From: Hemibagrus wyckioides
Taxonomy: Eukaryota > Chordata > Actinopteri > Siluriformes > Bagridae
Assembly: GCF_019097595.1 (NCBI RefSeq)
Contig: NC_080711.1
Span: 15,269,428-15,333,427 of the forward strand
Length of the DNA stretch: 64,000 bases
Direction: 5' to 3'
The notes beneath the pieces are model-generated. The model worked only from the letters and a program-made list of their open reading frames with translations, was not told where the DNA came from and did no database searches. The translations under genes were made by a program, and so were the position numbers. This document shows positions 1-11,322 of this stretch, one piece after another; the first letter of the stretch is position 1; every line of letters begins with the position of its first letter.

Positions 1-272
1 GGAAATAATAACTTGTGTATTTGTACTGGGTACGTACATGAATATGATTATTTATTATAATATAAAGTGTAAAATAAAAGTATAAACAAATGACAAGAGA
101 AGAGCGTGTGATGATACGGGGAGTATGTCAGCGTGGCTCCCGCAGTGTAAGTACTGCATGTTCGTTGGCTGCAGTGTGAAGAGAAAATCCTCGACAAATC
201 TGGAACACAGTGACATTTTTCTGTAACACTCCTAGCTGTTGTAGGGTTATTCACTTGGAAGGGCTTTTATTG

Positions 273-275
<3 letters not shown>

Positions 276-311
<36 letters not shown>

Positions 312-312
312 T

Positions 313-344
<32 letters not shown>

Positions 345-345
345 T
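276..345. repeat. compound (AG)n-(TG)n microsatellite
   Basis: An uninterrupted AG run (276-309) passes directly into a TG run (310-345) with one TTT interruption. The short open frames on both strands here are low-complexity and I do not consider them genes. Confidence 0.97.
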
Positions 346-854
346 AGATGTGTTAGATTGAGTGTTGCCCATGTGAAGCCCACACCACCCACGCAGGAGC
401 TCACGGTGGGAAGCGACTTTCCTGCCATCTCAGCTTTCTCTCCTTCAGCACAGAGAGCAACACCAGCAGGCAAGGCTACATTTGTGATGGATATGATTTG
501 TACATTTGCAATCTTATCAGTGAATTCTAATGTTTATGTTCAAATGTGTTTCTTAGCACCAGAAAAGATGCCAAAGTGTATCAGTGATGACTCTGGAAAA
601 TCCCTACCCTGAATTAGCAGATCAATCTTTTTAGCTTGTGTTACAGATAGAATAGCCATACCTTTATTAAGAGACAAATAGCAAGATATAGATTTATTCC
701 TGACAAAATAGAAAAATCTGTATCAGAATACACACAGATACACTCATCTTGTTCTCTCATCTTGTGTAAACATGAATGAACCTAAAGCCTAGCCTAACAA
801 CGACAAAGGAACATCAATATTTCCTTAGAATTTAATGTGATCCTCTTGCTGATA
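346..854. other. unassigned non-coding stretch
   Basis: An open frame of 99 codons on the plus strand starts inside the microsatellite (313) and ends at 612. It has no recognisable domain. Nothing else is supported here. Confidence 0.5.
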
Positions 855-1060
855 GGAGGCATGGTGATGCAGTGGGTAGTGTGGACACCTCATAACTCCA
901 GGGTCCTGAGGTCAATCGTGATCTTTGTTCACTGTCTGTGAGTTTTTGTGTCCTCACCCTGTGTTTGTGTGGGTTTCTTCTACCTTCCAAAAGCATACAA
1001 GTAGGTGGACTGGTGACTCTAAATTGTGGCTCTAAACTGTGTGTGTGTGAGTGAGCATGT
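855..1060 (+). repeat. V-SINE / DANA-like tRNA-derived SINE, decayed
   Basis: The start resembles the usual fish SINE head (GGCATGGTGATGCAGTGGG), a tRNA-type A box region. A decayed B box follows near 910, then the conserved central text about cytosine-rich 'fraction-of-header' sequence (GTGGGTTTCTTC near 968) and a GTGACTCTAAATTG block near 1012. The 3' end is lost in a short GT run. Such SINEs are pol III transcribed and moved by a partner LINE. Divergence from the other copies in the window suggests an old insertion. Confidence 0.8.
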
Positions 1061-1524
1061 TTTTCTTTGATAGGATCCCACAAGCATCGGAATATCTGTC
1101 AGATTTCACTGTGGCTGATCCCCAGGAGGATGAGGCAAATTAAATGAGGCAAAGTTTTCAGTTTACTAGGGTTAAAGTTGAGGTTAGATTTAAGTATAGC
1201 ATCAATGAACTGCATTAATAATTATGGCAGTTCTCACAAGGATAGTAAGACGCATGACCACATGTCACTTCAGCCTTCTGCTACAAGATGTTAAATATAC
1301 AGCACTTTAGTTCTGGCCTTTTTTTTCACAAAGGGCCTAAACAACCCCATTTGAATCCTATTAAAGTTAAATGGAGACCAATAGCTACTTTAAAAAAAAA
1401 AAAAGTCATCACCTGTATAACTAGAGTGCACATACCAACTAAAAGCTCTAATCTGTACTCAGTGTCTTTTATAAATTTTAGATAAATGTGCTCATAATCT
1501 TAATAAATACAAATATACAGTCTA
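1061..1524. other. unassigned non-coding stretch
   Basis: AT-rich sequence with an A12 run near 1393. The 65-codon plus-strand frame at 1288-1485 has no recognisable features. I see no supported gene. Confidence 0.5.
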
Positions 1525-2661
1525 TAGTCCCCTCCTAAAGTATTAGAACAGCCAATTCTCTTTTTTTTCTTTCTTGGTGGCAGACTTTTAGGTGAGCAAA
1601 AGTATAGGAACTGATCGGGGGGGGGGGGGCACACACATTATTTAATGACCTACTAACAGCACAAAACTGTTGCATTCTTCTTTTCTGATGCTTGTTCAGG
1701 CTTGTACTTCAGCTTAACTTAGTTGTTGTTTGTTTCAGGTGGGCATGCAGGGGTTGGGGGATATGGGGTTTCTCTTTTCAGTCTTTTCTTCGGGAGGTGA
1801 AATGCTGCTCAATTGGGTTAAGGTCTGGAGATTGACTTGGTCAGTCTAAAACCTTCAACTTTTTCACCTGATAAAGTCCTTTGTTGTATTGGCAGGGTGT
1901 TTTGTGTCATTGTCTTGCTGAATGATGAATTTCCTCCCAATTAGTTTGGATGCATTTCTCTAAAAATTGACAGACATGTTTTTGGTAGATTATAGAATTA
2001 ATTCTGCTGCTACCATCATAAGTGACAAGCCATGACATGATCGATGTTTGAGCAATGAGCTGGTATGATGTATTAGATCATTAACAGGTCATTTTTTCTC
2101 AGTACTTTGGTCTTTTATTCACTTTGGTAGAGGTTCATCTTGGTTACAGAACGTTTGTGGCTCATCGTTGTACTACTTGTGCAACTATACTTCTTCAAGT
2201 GGTATATATATATATACTTCACCTCTGCCCTGTGGAGGTTGTTAGTAAAGACTGACTGTTTTAGCATTTAACTTCACAGTTGTTTGATGGCTGGTTGTTA
2301 GTATGCCAGTATTGCTTTGCCCATTGCTTGTACAATGGCTCTAGTCAATTTTTAAAATGGCTTACATTTCTCTCATTGACAGTTCTCTAATCTTCATAAA
2401 AATTTTCATAACAAATGCAGTCTTCACAGGCAAACCCCAGGGCTGAAAATATGAGATTAGACATTCAGTTCATCGTCAATCCAACAGGGCACACCTTGGC
2501 AACAAGAAACACCTGTCAATCACATGGTCCTATATTTTTCATCACTTGATCACTTGAAAACTGGGTGGGTTCAAATATCTTCAATATCTTCAAATAATCT
2601 CAAATATCTTCAATGAATAGGAAAAAAAATCATGCTGTTCCAATACTTTCAGAGGGATCGC
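1525..2661 (-). mobile_element. Tc1/mariner transposon copy with decayed transposase
   Basis: Terminal inverted repeats are visible: TCCCCTCCTAAAGTATTAGA near 1528 and, inverted at 2638-2657, a matching GTTCCAATACTTTCAGAGGG. TA dinucleotides lie at the probable borders. The inside reads, on the minus strand, as a Tc1-type transposase with many stops; the stretch around 1817-1850 corresponds to the SPDLNPIE region holding the third catalytic acidic residue. A G13 run (1617-1629) lies within the left repeat. Length is shorter than the roughly 1.5 kb expected for a full element, so it carries deletions as well as stops. Family assignment is by recall of fish Tc1 consensus. Confidence 0.82.
1617..1629. 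repeat. G13 homopolymer
   Basis: Thirteen consecutive G residues, followed by CACACACA. It lies within the left inverted repeat of a Tc1 copy and could form G-rich secondary structure or be a site of length variation. Confidence 0.95.
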
Positions 2662-4280
2662 TAAGTATGGCAATGAATCTCAACTTTTGGTCTTAAACAG
2701 ATAAGCCTTAAATGTAATAATAGGATAACAGGATGGTCTGAATAATGAATGAATAATGAATATTAAATAAAAATTCTAAACGATTAAAAGATTCATTATC
2801 CCTAAGTTCCTGGATAAGTAGTCTAAGGTGTTAAATAATAGGCACTTGTATAGGTTTGTTAGATCTAAGTAATTCAGACAAACATTGTTGAGTTTCTCAA
2901 ATCCTGTTCTCAGTACATGAGAGTACATCTGTGCTGCTTTAAGTCTATTAGGTCCTTGTACTCTCTCAGCTTACATATTCTCCCTAGAATAGAAGCAATG
3001 AGAACAGATGGTGAGCTTTCAAACAGCCAGGCAACTTGTGGAAGAAACATATTGCAGAAAACTTGTTCCACTCCAGATATTAATACTTCATGCCTACCTA
3101 TAAGTGTTAATATTTTCTGTTTAACAGATTATGTTGAGCAACCTGGCAGGAACGTTGTAGGGAAGAAGTTCTAGACATGCCCTGTCAGGTGCTGAGAAGA
3201 CCAATGGCCATCATGCTCAGGGCCCTTATAACAAAGTGGCTTTGGTGAACTTGTGATGGTCCTAGTTGCATGGCAACAGTGACTGACTGCTTTCTATACT
3301 AATGCTTTGACAGTCTAACTGGAACTGCAACAGGATATTTTCTTCTAGGGACCAAAGTACACATTCCTGGCTTGCACATGCCTTAATAATTATCCAGCCT
3401 ATGAAATATAAATTAAGACAGTGATTGAGAAAGGAAGACCCATAATCACGAAATCAATTTTGAATGCATATTAAATATGAACAGACATTAAGAAGTGGTG
3501 ATTATTTTCATTAGGCATGTATTATGGTGCTTGGGGCCCATAGTGGGGACACTATTCCACTATTCCAATTTACCTCAAATAAAGTAAAAAATGACCATTT
3601 ATCACTGCATGAACGTTTTTTTAAAAAATGATATGAAATATTAAGGATTAAATTTGTGGAACAGTGGGTTAGTAAACATCACCATGCTTGTATAGAGGCC
3701 TTAAGGGAGTTTATTTGATCTAAAACATCTTGATCCATTGAAAACATCATTTAATGGCTTTAACAAAAATAGCTTAAGTCCCTTTTCCCAAAAGAGGATT
3801 AAAAACAACACACTTGACTGTGCTGTATTTTTGTTTCCTCTCCAGTGCTTTTTGGCATTTTATCCTTTGCTAATTGGAAAAGATGGTATCCTTATTCATA
3901 GCTTTTCATAAACTGTAACTGATGAAAGCAAGGAGATTAATGAGCATTAAGAAGACAACAACTACTGTGGAATAGAAAAAAAGCACATTCTTATCCATCT
4001 AACGAGGTTAATAAAAGATAATATATCCCATATCCTGGAAAAGTACAGCAGAGGTGCAGGGCTTATCTTTCAGTTCCAGCTGTGATGCTTTTTCCAGCTG
4101 TGATGCTTCTCATTACAGCTAAATTCTTTTTGAAAGTAAGCAAGCATCGCCAAACAGCTGCCCTCTCAAATTTTCTTAGTCATGCTGATGACTGCAGCAC
4201 CTCTATAGCTTGAACTGTTGTCCAAAAGTATGAAAGAAGCATTGCATAAAAGATGTTTGTATCATTTGTCACAATAATGT
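2662..4280. other. unassigned non-coding stretch
   Basis: No gene or mobile element recognised. A 16-bp direct repeat (TCCAGCTGTGATGCTT) occurs twice at about 4074-4108. An 85-codon frame at 2917-3174 (plus) has no recognisable features. Confidence 0.5.
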
Positions 4281-4516
4281 TAAGTAATCTTTATTTGTCA
4301 TGTATACATTACTGCACAGTGAAATTCCCTTCGTCACATATCCCATCCTTGGAGGGTTGGGATCAGAGCGCAGGATCAGCCATGGTGCAGTGCCCTTAGA
4401 GCAGGGGTGGGGTGTTGGGGGCCTTGTTCAAGGGCCCAACAGTGGCAGCTTGGCAGTGCTGGGGCTTGAACCCTGATGAACAACCCAGAGCTGTAACCAC
4501 TTGAGCTACCACCACC
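4281..4516 (-). repeat. tRNA-derived SINE, near full length
   Basis: Read on the minus strand, it begins with a clear tRNA-like head: A box TAGCTCAAGTGG (about 4500-4511) and B box GGTTCAAGCCC (about 4467-4477). A CTGCCACTGTTGGGCCCTTG block follows, as in fish tRNA-SINEs, then a tail ending in AATAAAGATTACTTA at 4281. Both pol III promoter boxes are close to consensus, suggesting a relatively young copy. The same tail type recurs as a fragment at about 30.8 kb. Confidence 0.82.
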
Positions 4517-5036
4517 CTAAACTATACCATGCCAAGTTGGGGCTACTTGCAAGGCATGGGTGCTTGATAAGGTGTGGCACTTGCCCATTTCGGGAGAGAC
4601 CACTTGATGCTACCTTAACCAAGCACTGAAACATGGTCAAAATTGTTCTTTTTTGCCACAATAACCATGCTTTTTTAGCATAAAAGCTATTTACGTACGT
4701 AACTCTGGTTCAATGGACCCCAGATAACCACCAAGAGTGTGTAACACCTGCATACCACCTTATGCTGTATACTTACATATCAAGATCCCCAGAATTTAAA
4801 CATCATCAGAACATGACAAGGAACTCTGGAAGTTACCCAGAGTTCACAGAGCCATGATTGTTTAGGAAAGTGTATGTTGCTGTAGGGTCATGATGTAGGC
4901 CACATAAAAGAAACAGCAATAAAAGGTTCGCAGAGTCACCCTCCTTGAAGTCTGCAAGATCCCTGCTGATTATCTTTCTCTGCAGGGGCATCACCCCCAA
5001 ATGGACACCTTCTGTTAGGAAAGTTCTGCCCTTCTG
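4517..5036. other. unassigned non-coding stretch
   Basis: No gene recognised. The part next to the RT fragment (about 4930-5036) may belong to the same retroelement, but no reading frame supports it. Confidence 0.4.
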
Positions 5037-5543
5037 TTAGGAAAGTCCCATTATCGCTTTAAGCATCCAACAGAGGGTTACACTGCACATGGCAGCCAGG
5101 CAAGTGTAATAACATTCACCACACATTGGGTTGATGGGGTTGCTAGCATTCTCAGTGAATGCTGATGAACCGTGTGTCCTGAGCAGCACATTGTGAGAGT
5201 GGAGGGTGAATGTGTTCCGGATGGTCTGTTCCTTGATGGGTACATAAAGGAGGCAGTCATCCACATATGGGAGGATACGGATACCAGTGGACTTCACAAG
5301 ACATAAAAAAAAAATTAAAATGTTCAGAAACGACTTAATTACTAAAATCTGGTCTCCTTTTTCCACATAGGAAAATAAGCTGAATAGAACTCTTTGTTTT
5401 GAATGACCGGGTCTACCTAATTTACTGTCTGAGAGTCTGAGATTGATGGCATTGAGCCTCAAAAAAACTGGAGGCTGGTGGTGGAACTGTAGCTTGGATG
5501 ACTTTGTCAAAGGGACCCAGTAATCTGAGGTAGGTAGATCCAT
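5037..5543 (-). pseudogene. DIRS-like retrotransposon reverse transcriptase fragment
   Basis: An open frame of 168 codons on the minus strand contains GIRILPYVDDCLLYVPIKEQ at residues 87-106. It resembles the active-site block of DIRS/Ngaro-type reverse transcriptases, where the YxDD aspartates (here YVDD, 5256-5267) bind catalytic metal. After a probable frameshift, an overlapping frame reads TQCVVNVITL, resembling the downstream 'Q..VFLG' block. The first 80 residues do not match the family and may be unrelated sequence or scrambled by indels. It is far shorter than a full pol. Assignment is from motif recall and another RT class is possible. Confidence 0.5.
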
Positions 5544-6655
5544 CAGGGTAAGCAGAGAGTTACTCTATAGGTGTCTCCCTGTCTGGAGTGAAGTGTCAAT
5601 CAAGTGCTGTACAGAGTGACTGACACTGCAAATTGATTTGTCGTTTCAGCTGAAACTGAACCCTGTTGGTATTAACTGAAGACTTTTTTTTTTTTTACTG
5701 TGCTATAAGTTTCCTGATTGCAGAACATTTTCAGCTAGACTATTTTTCCAACAAAATATCAATAAAGCTCACATCCATTTCTCTGTTCATTTACACATAT
5801 TTCATTCTAATTCTACAGGGTTTAATTTAAACACAATTCTTGAAAATTAACCAAAATTTTATCATAATCCATAGTATAAACACAGTGTACTATTGTAGGA
5901 GACATGGTTCTGTTTATACAGGGCAGTTTGTCCTCTTGCAATAAAAAGTAATAACCACAGCAATGCAATAAGATGTTCCATATATTAAAATATAAAATAA
6001 TAGACACCAATTAACTATTAACTATGAGTCTATTTTAAAATAGGGACAAAGAAGAGAGTGTGTGTGAGAGAGAAGAAAGTAACGTGTGTGTTTGTGTGTG
6101 TACTTTAGCGCTCATATTCCCATGTGCACATTTGATCTGAGTTCATAAAAATCAATGACCACAAACCGCATGAGATAAATGGCCGAGTCTCCTGGTATGT
6201 GAAACAATAGGAAACAAATATGTCAGGGATTTTAAAAGATTTGAGCATGGTGGATGGCCAATGATAGAAAAAGAAACGTTACGAGAAATAATGCTACTGT
6301 ATGTAATTTGGATCTTTTTTGTTCTCAACATAAAGGGAGATCACTGACTTGGTGACCTGGTTAGGAAGCACTGAGTAAGAAGAAAGGAGATATGTGGCAG
6401 AGTGAGAATTGCCTTTGTTTAAAAGCAGGCTGATTTTAACGAACAGTTTGCAGCTTCCAATTATTCAACACAGTTAAACTTAGAAAGAAAAAAAAAACAA
6501 AATTAGTGAACAATATCTTTTTCTGCCTTAATTGGAGTTTGAGCATGAGAGGAATGAGGCTCGAGTCTGTGAAGCGTGATTGTGTGCTCTGAATGAACAC
6601 AGATGCATATTGAGTTAGTTCTCATGTAGTTTAATTTGTTGGGTGCTGAGTCCAC
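5544..6655. other. unassigned non-coding stretch
   Basis: No gene recognised. It holds a T13 run near 5684-5696 and short imperfect GT/GA tracts near 6057-6100. Confidence 0.5.
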
Positions 6656-6753
6656 GGACGGATCAACCTGCAAATTGCATGAATGCAGCTGTAGGTGTGT
6701 GAACGGTGTGCAGCGGGTTTGTGCATTCATGCAATTTGGAGGTTGATCCATCC
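6656..6753. repeat. long inverted repeat (about 32-bp arms, 34-nt loop)
   Basis: The left arm 6656-6687 and right arm 6722-6753 are reverse complements with about two mismatches; the core is CAAATTGCATGAATGCA on the left. The separating loop also has GCTG and CAGC at positions that could pair. It could be a small MITE, a non-coding RNA hairpin or a chance palindrome. No target-site duplication is obvious. Confidence 0.85.
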
Positions 6754-7488
6754 TTGGATTCATTTCCTCAGCTTCTTAACTCTCAGAGGCCTGGCTGTCC
6801 TATAAAGCTGAAAGCAGCCGATTCACATATCTGTTAAAGTAAAAGTAAGCTTGCATATACAAAATGAAAGACAAGAACATGCGTGATGCAACTGTGCACC
6901 ACTGATTGATTTTGAGTTCTTTCCTTTTACGGTCCAACCAGCACAGAGACTGAACAAAGGCTGGTGAAGTCCTTTTGATGGTTTGCGGGGGTGACGTAAT
7001 TCCAGGTGCTGTAAACAGACTAATAAAAGCATGCCCTCTATCTGTGGATGCATGCTACCTACAAAACCGTGTGAAAACGGTACAAAAAAGGCAATATACT
7101 TTTATTTTCTGGAATAGCACAAAGATGAAGAGAAGGTAGAGAACCTGTTTATGAGTTTCTTATTACCATTCATATCTTAATAATAATTTTCTAGAGCTGG
7201 ATTTTTTTGTCATAATAGTAAAGACACAATTATTGTTGGCCTGTAATAAACCATTTCCAGTAAAATAAGTACAGGATCTCAGTGATACTAGTAGTATATC
7301 AGTGATATAAGTAGTAAGTAAGCAGTTAGCAGTTAGCACTAAAAGCATTATACCATTGCATTCTAATAGGTACCAATACAATACTAACAAGCAGAGAGGA
7401 ATAAAAACTGAATTTTGCTACAAATAAAAAACAAATCATATATCAATAAACAGGCAGGTTATCATGCTCAAATCATACGCAATAAAAT
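6754..7488. other. unassigned non-coding stretch
   Basis: No gene recognised. Short reiterations of AGTAGTA and AGCAGTTAGCAGTTAGCA occur near 7300-7340. Confidence 0.5.
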
Positions 7489-7912
7489 GTATTAACTTCT
7501 TCAGCAATCTGAGCAACAGTAGCTCATCTTTTGGATCGAATCACACGGGTCAGTCTTCGCTCCCCACATGCATCAATGAGCCTTGGCCGTCTATGACCCT
7601 GTCGCCGGTTCACCACTGTTCCTTCCTTGGACCACTTTTGATAGATACTGACCACTGCAGACCGGGAACACCCCACAAGAGCTGCAGTTTTGGAGATGCT
7701 CTGATCCAGTCGTCTAGCCATCACAATTTGGCCCTTGTCAAACTCACTCAAATCCTTACGCTTGCCCATTTTTCCTGCTTCTAACACATCAACTATGAGG
7801 ACAAAATGTTCACTTGCTGCCTAATATATCCCACCCACTAACAGGGACCATGATGAGGAGATAACCAGTGTTATTCACATCATCTGTCAGTGCTCAAAAT
7901 GTTATGCATCAT
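7489..7912 (-). mobile_element. Tc1/mariner 5' end with transposase N-terminal (HTH) pseudogene
   Basis: The minus strand carries the start of a Tc1-type transposase in a clean 87-codon frame (7524-7787). It includes the DNA-binding region with [15 protein letters not shown], then [20 protein letters not shown], a paired-like helix-turn-helix. The frame ends in TGA at 7524-7526, where the family has an arginine CGA codon; after that stop the sequence still reads as transposase for several residues before homology ends near 7489. The outer inverted repeat (AATGTTATGCATCATTA) is present at 7896-7912, but the other end is missing. One nonsense change in about 90 codons suggests only moderate age. 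Confidence 0.9.
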
Positions 7913-9917
7913 TAGTTTATATTGCACATAATATTACAGTCTCTAACTGTAGTGATGATTAACTGGCTTACTGTACATGTAAGTGTCATTTGGTAAATTG
8001 TATTTCTGTAAATATAAGTGTTACAAGTGTTACACACTGACAAAAAGTCAAGGAAATTACAATTTATCAACAAAGAGGGACACAAAATAAGATACAGTAT
8101 ATTTTTAAAAAGTAAATATTAAAATGAAGACTTTACTGACACTGAATTTTATTTTAATTGCTGTCTCCTGAGATTGAGAACTAAATAAAAAACAAACAAA
8201 AAAAAACACATTCTTCTACATTTAACCCAGACGTGCCATGGGCCTAATCTGGCATGCAGCCTTGTATCATTAGGCCTGCATGAATTTTGAAAAAACAACA
8301 GTTAAATGTCCCACAAGAGGCTTTAACTATACTAAAACATTTTTATACTATCCAGAATTCACAGCAGAGCGATTGTGATGTGACCACCACTGTGCAGAAT
8401 GTGCAAAGGCTTCAATTAAACAACTAGATCTGCTGCATTATTGTCCACTTTTTATAATATTAGAAGGGTAGTTTTCCCAAATTGCCGTGGACTGAACGTG
8501 GTCTGTGTGCTGTGCTTGATGTAAGTCATACTCACATCTAAAATCAATTTAGAACCTTCTATTATAAAGCCGATCGTGATCTACGTTTCAATTGCAGGAA
8601 ACTCCATTAAGCTACTTCACCAAATTTCACCTCGATATCTCTGTACATAAACAAGAAAAATGCACCATCCCAGCTGGCTAATGTGTTTCTCATCAAAGTT
8701 TCCAGTTTAATGTGATTAAGCAAATAATCTGTTATCCAGGAGTGCATACACCTTAATAGTTTCTGTTAGCTCTTCTTTTTCAATTAGATTTCAATTACGT
8801 GCTTCAAGGACTCATAAAAATGTGTGTCTAATTTGAGCGTGATACACCTCACCTAGACTAACTGTTGATACTCTGATGTATTACAGTAAAATAACACATT
8901 AGCAAAACAAAAGTCTAGTATCAATACTAATTAGCTAAATATCAGCTCTGCCATATTGTTACACTCAAAGAGACCACAGAGTCAGGGATTTGTAGAGGCA
9001 ACGATGCAAATTATTACAAACCAAACCGAACAGACTATGAGGCTAAGGCTTTGACAGGAAAACAACACACAATATCAAGAGAAGCACAACAATGAGTTGC
9101 ATAGAATCTGAAACTTAAATATATGTTCCGATTAGGGGAGCAAGTGTGAGTGTGACATGCGACAATGTCGTGTGTCATGCAGGGGCTGATGGGTAATGTG
9201 GTCAAGAGCTGATTTGGCATACAGCTGTGACTCCTTGTTTTTAACTGGCTAAGACGATCAGAATTCAGATATGTACAGGTCAGAAACATGACTTTTACAT
9301 CCTGTGTCCGTTCACTGAATTAGGCTCTCTGCCAGTTCAATTTTTATTATGCTTTATTTGTAAGATGTGTTTCATGTATTGCTGTAGAGTCAACAGTCAC
9401 AAATGATTAAACCATATACACCTCCATCCTATACAGTAAGATGTAACGAATATAGAGACGCCTTTTTACTATATAACAGTGAAGGATCATAGAAATATAA
9501 CAACACTGTACACTAAACACCCGATAAACTGCAGCCTCGATGTAATCAATGCACTAAGGTGTCTGAGAGACGGAGAGAGAATGGATAGAAAATTGCTGGA
9601 AAGATGGCAGGTCATTCGTTCTTGTCTCACACAAAACCCAAAGCGCACTATGAAAAATCCATCTGGCTAAAAAAAATAAATAAATAAAATAAAAATGATC
9701 GGCAGTTAGTGAACATCTCAGTGGCACATGGAACATCAACTGCTTCATTAGGACTCTCATGGTACAGTGAAGATGATTCGTCAGGAGGATTTTTAGGAAA
9801 TTCAGCACAAACAGAGCAGCAGTGGCTTCTCATGGGGATTCTCACACTAGAAGCAGTGAATGCAAAGAGATCACATAGGAATGCAATGATGTAATGAGGT
9901 TGACCTTTTCCAGTTTT
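7913..9917. other. unassigned non-coding stretch
   Basis: No gene recognised. An imperfect inverted pair, GGGCCTAAT (about 8239) and ATTAGGCCTGCATG (about 8270), is visible. Small overlapping open frames at 9479-9894 on both strands have no recognisable domain; the minus-strand frame 9648-9845 contains several cysteines (SHCCSVCAEF) but nothing I can assign. Confidence 0.45.
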
Positions 9918-9931
9918 TTTTTTTTTTTTTG
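9915..9931. repeat. poly-T run (about T17)
   Basis: A single homopolymer of T. It could be the reverse complement of a retroposon poly-A tail, but no element is recognised beside it. Confidence 0.85.
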
Positions 9932-11102
9932 CTAGCTATTTTGGCGAGGTCAGCATGCTAATTCAAGCTTATACAGAACAGGATAACAGAGCTCACATTT
10001 GCCTATCACAGGGTGTACAGGAAAGAATGGTGAGAATTTGGGGTGAAACCTCTAGCAGGGAGAATGTAGTATATATAATTATATCATAAAACAGTTTGCT
10101 GAGACATTTGCAACATCTACAACAGAGTGATTTGTCCAGGTATGTCAAAAGGAAAAGATAAGAAAAGATAAAAGTTGAGAGGAATCACTGATGCACAATC
10201 TGCTTTTTGCATTTCCTATCTACTTACTTACAATTTCAGCTAATTCTAGAACCAGGGCTGCATTTATTTAGAGAGAGAAAGAGAATGCAATGCTCATGCA
10301 TTTATTCCCTGAAAAATCCAATCCATTTATTTGGCAATTTTAAATAATTTCATGATTTTAAATAAATCAGTTTTCAGCTGAAGGTCTAAATTTCAGGAGC
10401 CAATAATTCGGATCTGATATATTAAGCTATTTCTGTTAAGTAATAACTCAAATAGCTTTTCACCAAATGACTTCTAGAGTGCTGCAGGGATTTATAGGAC
10501 AACCCAGAAGTTAGCATCACCCTGGTTCTCCTGAAAAAAAGGATAGAATAGAATAGCAATACAGCATACAAATGCCCTCTTTACAAATTTCCGCCATAAG
10601 AATGGAAATTTTGCAAGAAACTTGTATCATTATACAATGCATTTTGGGTATACAAACAAACTAAATCGAACAATGGCTAAGTTGCAAGTATGTCCAGGAG
10701 CTGTTCAGTGGAAAGCCAAGCAAAGCCAACCGAAGCGGGTTTACAAATTTTACTATTTTTTTTAGTCAGCAAAAGCTTTTTAAAAAGAGTCAACCCACCA
10801 TACCAACATTGCCTTTGGCATGCGTTCAAAAGCTACATGATTTTTTTGCACGTTTTTTGTTGACAGATTGGTGGGTGGTCCATTCTATTTTTAGCCCTAG
10901 CTTGGTGGCACGACTTCCTGTGAGGACCCTTGACATTGAATGCTTGGCTTGGGTCAGTTCTTTGTATGCAGCCATACAGTTTACATACGCTTTACATAGG
11001 ATATTTGCATTGGCTTCTGGATCATTGCAGAAAATAATCTCTGTAACCAACAAAAGCTAATGATTTTTGAATGCTTTGTTGATTGAGATGTTGCTGTTCT
11101 TT
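9932..11102. other. unassigned stretch with one open frame pair
   Basis: Two overlapping open frames (10809-11060 plus; 10826-11053 minus) span the same DNA. The minus frame (75 codons, LVTEIIFCNDPEANANILCK and on) has a non-repetitive composition and ends KKRAKKSC, but I cannot assign it. Nothing else is recognised. Confidence 0.4.
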
Positions 11103-11322
11103 AGCTGCTCCTTGTTCAGGGTCGCCACAGCATATCCACACATTGATTTTGGCACAGGTTTTACAGTGGATGCCCTTAATGCTGCAACCTTCTCATTTTA
11201 CTCGGGCTTGGGACTGGCACTGAGAGTTAACCCTAGAGCAGCATGGTTGATTCTCTGCCCGGGAATTGAACCCAGGCTACGGCACTGAGAGCACAGGATC
11301 CTGCTTTTAGTCCACCAGGGAC
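11103..11322 (-). repeat. tRNA-Glu-derived SINE
   Basis: On the minus strand the head (11322 downwards) reads as a tRNA-Glu-like sequence, GTCCCTGGTGGACTAAAAGC, followed by B box GGGTTCAATTCCC near 11262-11275. The 3' part ends in GTGGCGACCCTGAAC (11116-11130), a tail shared with the LINE fragment at 60.6 kb. The A box has decayed (consensus TAGTGGTTAGG). The same family recurs at 16.8 kb. Confidence 0.85.
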
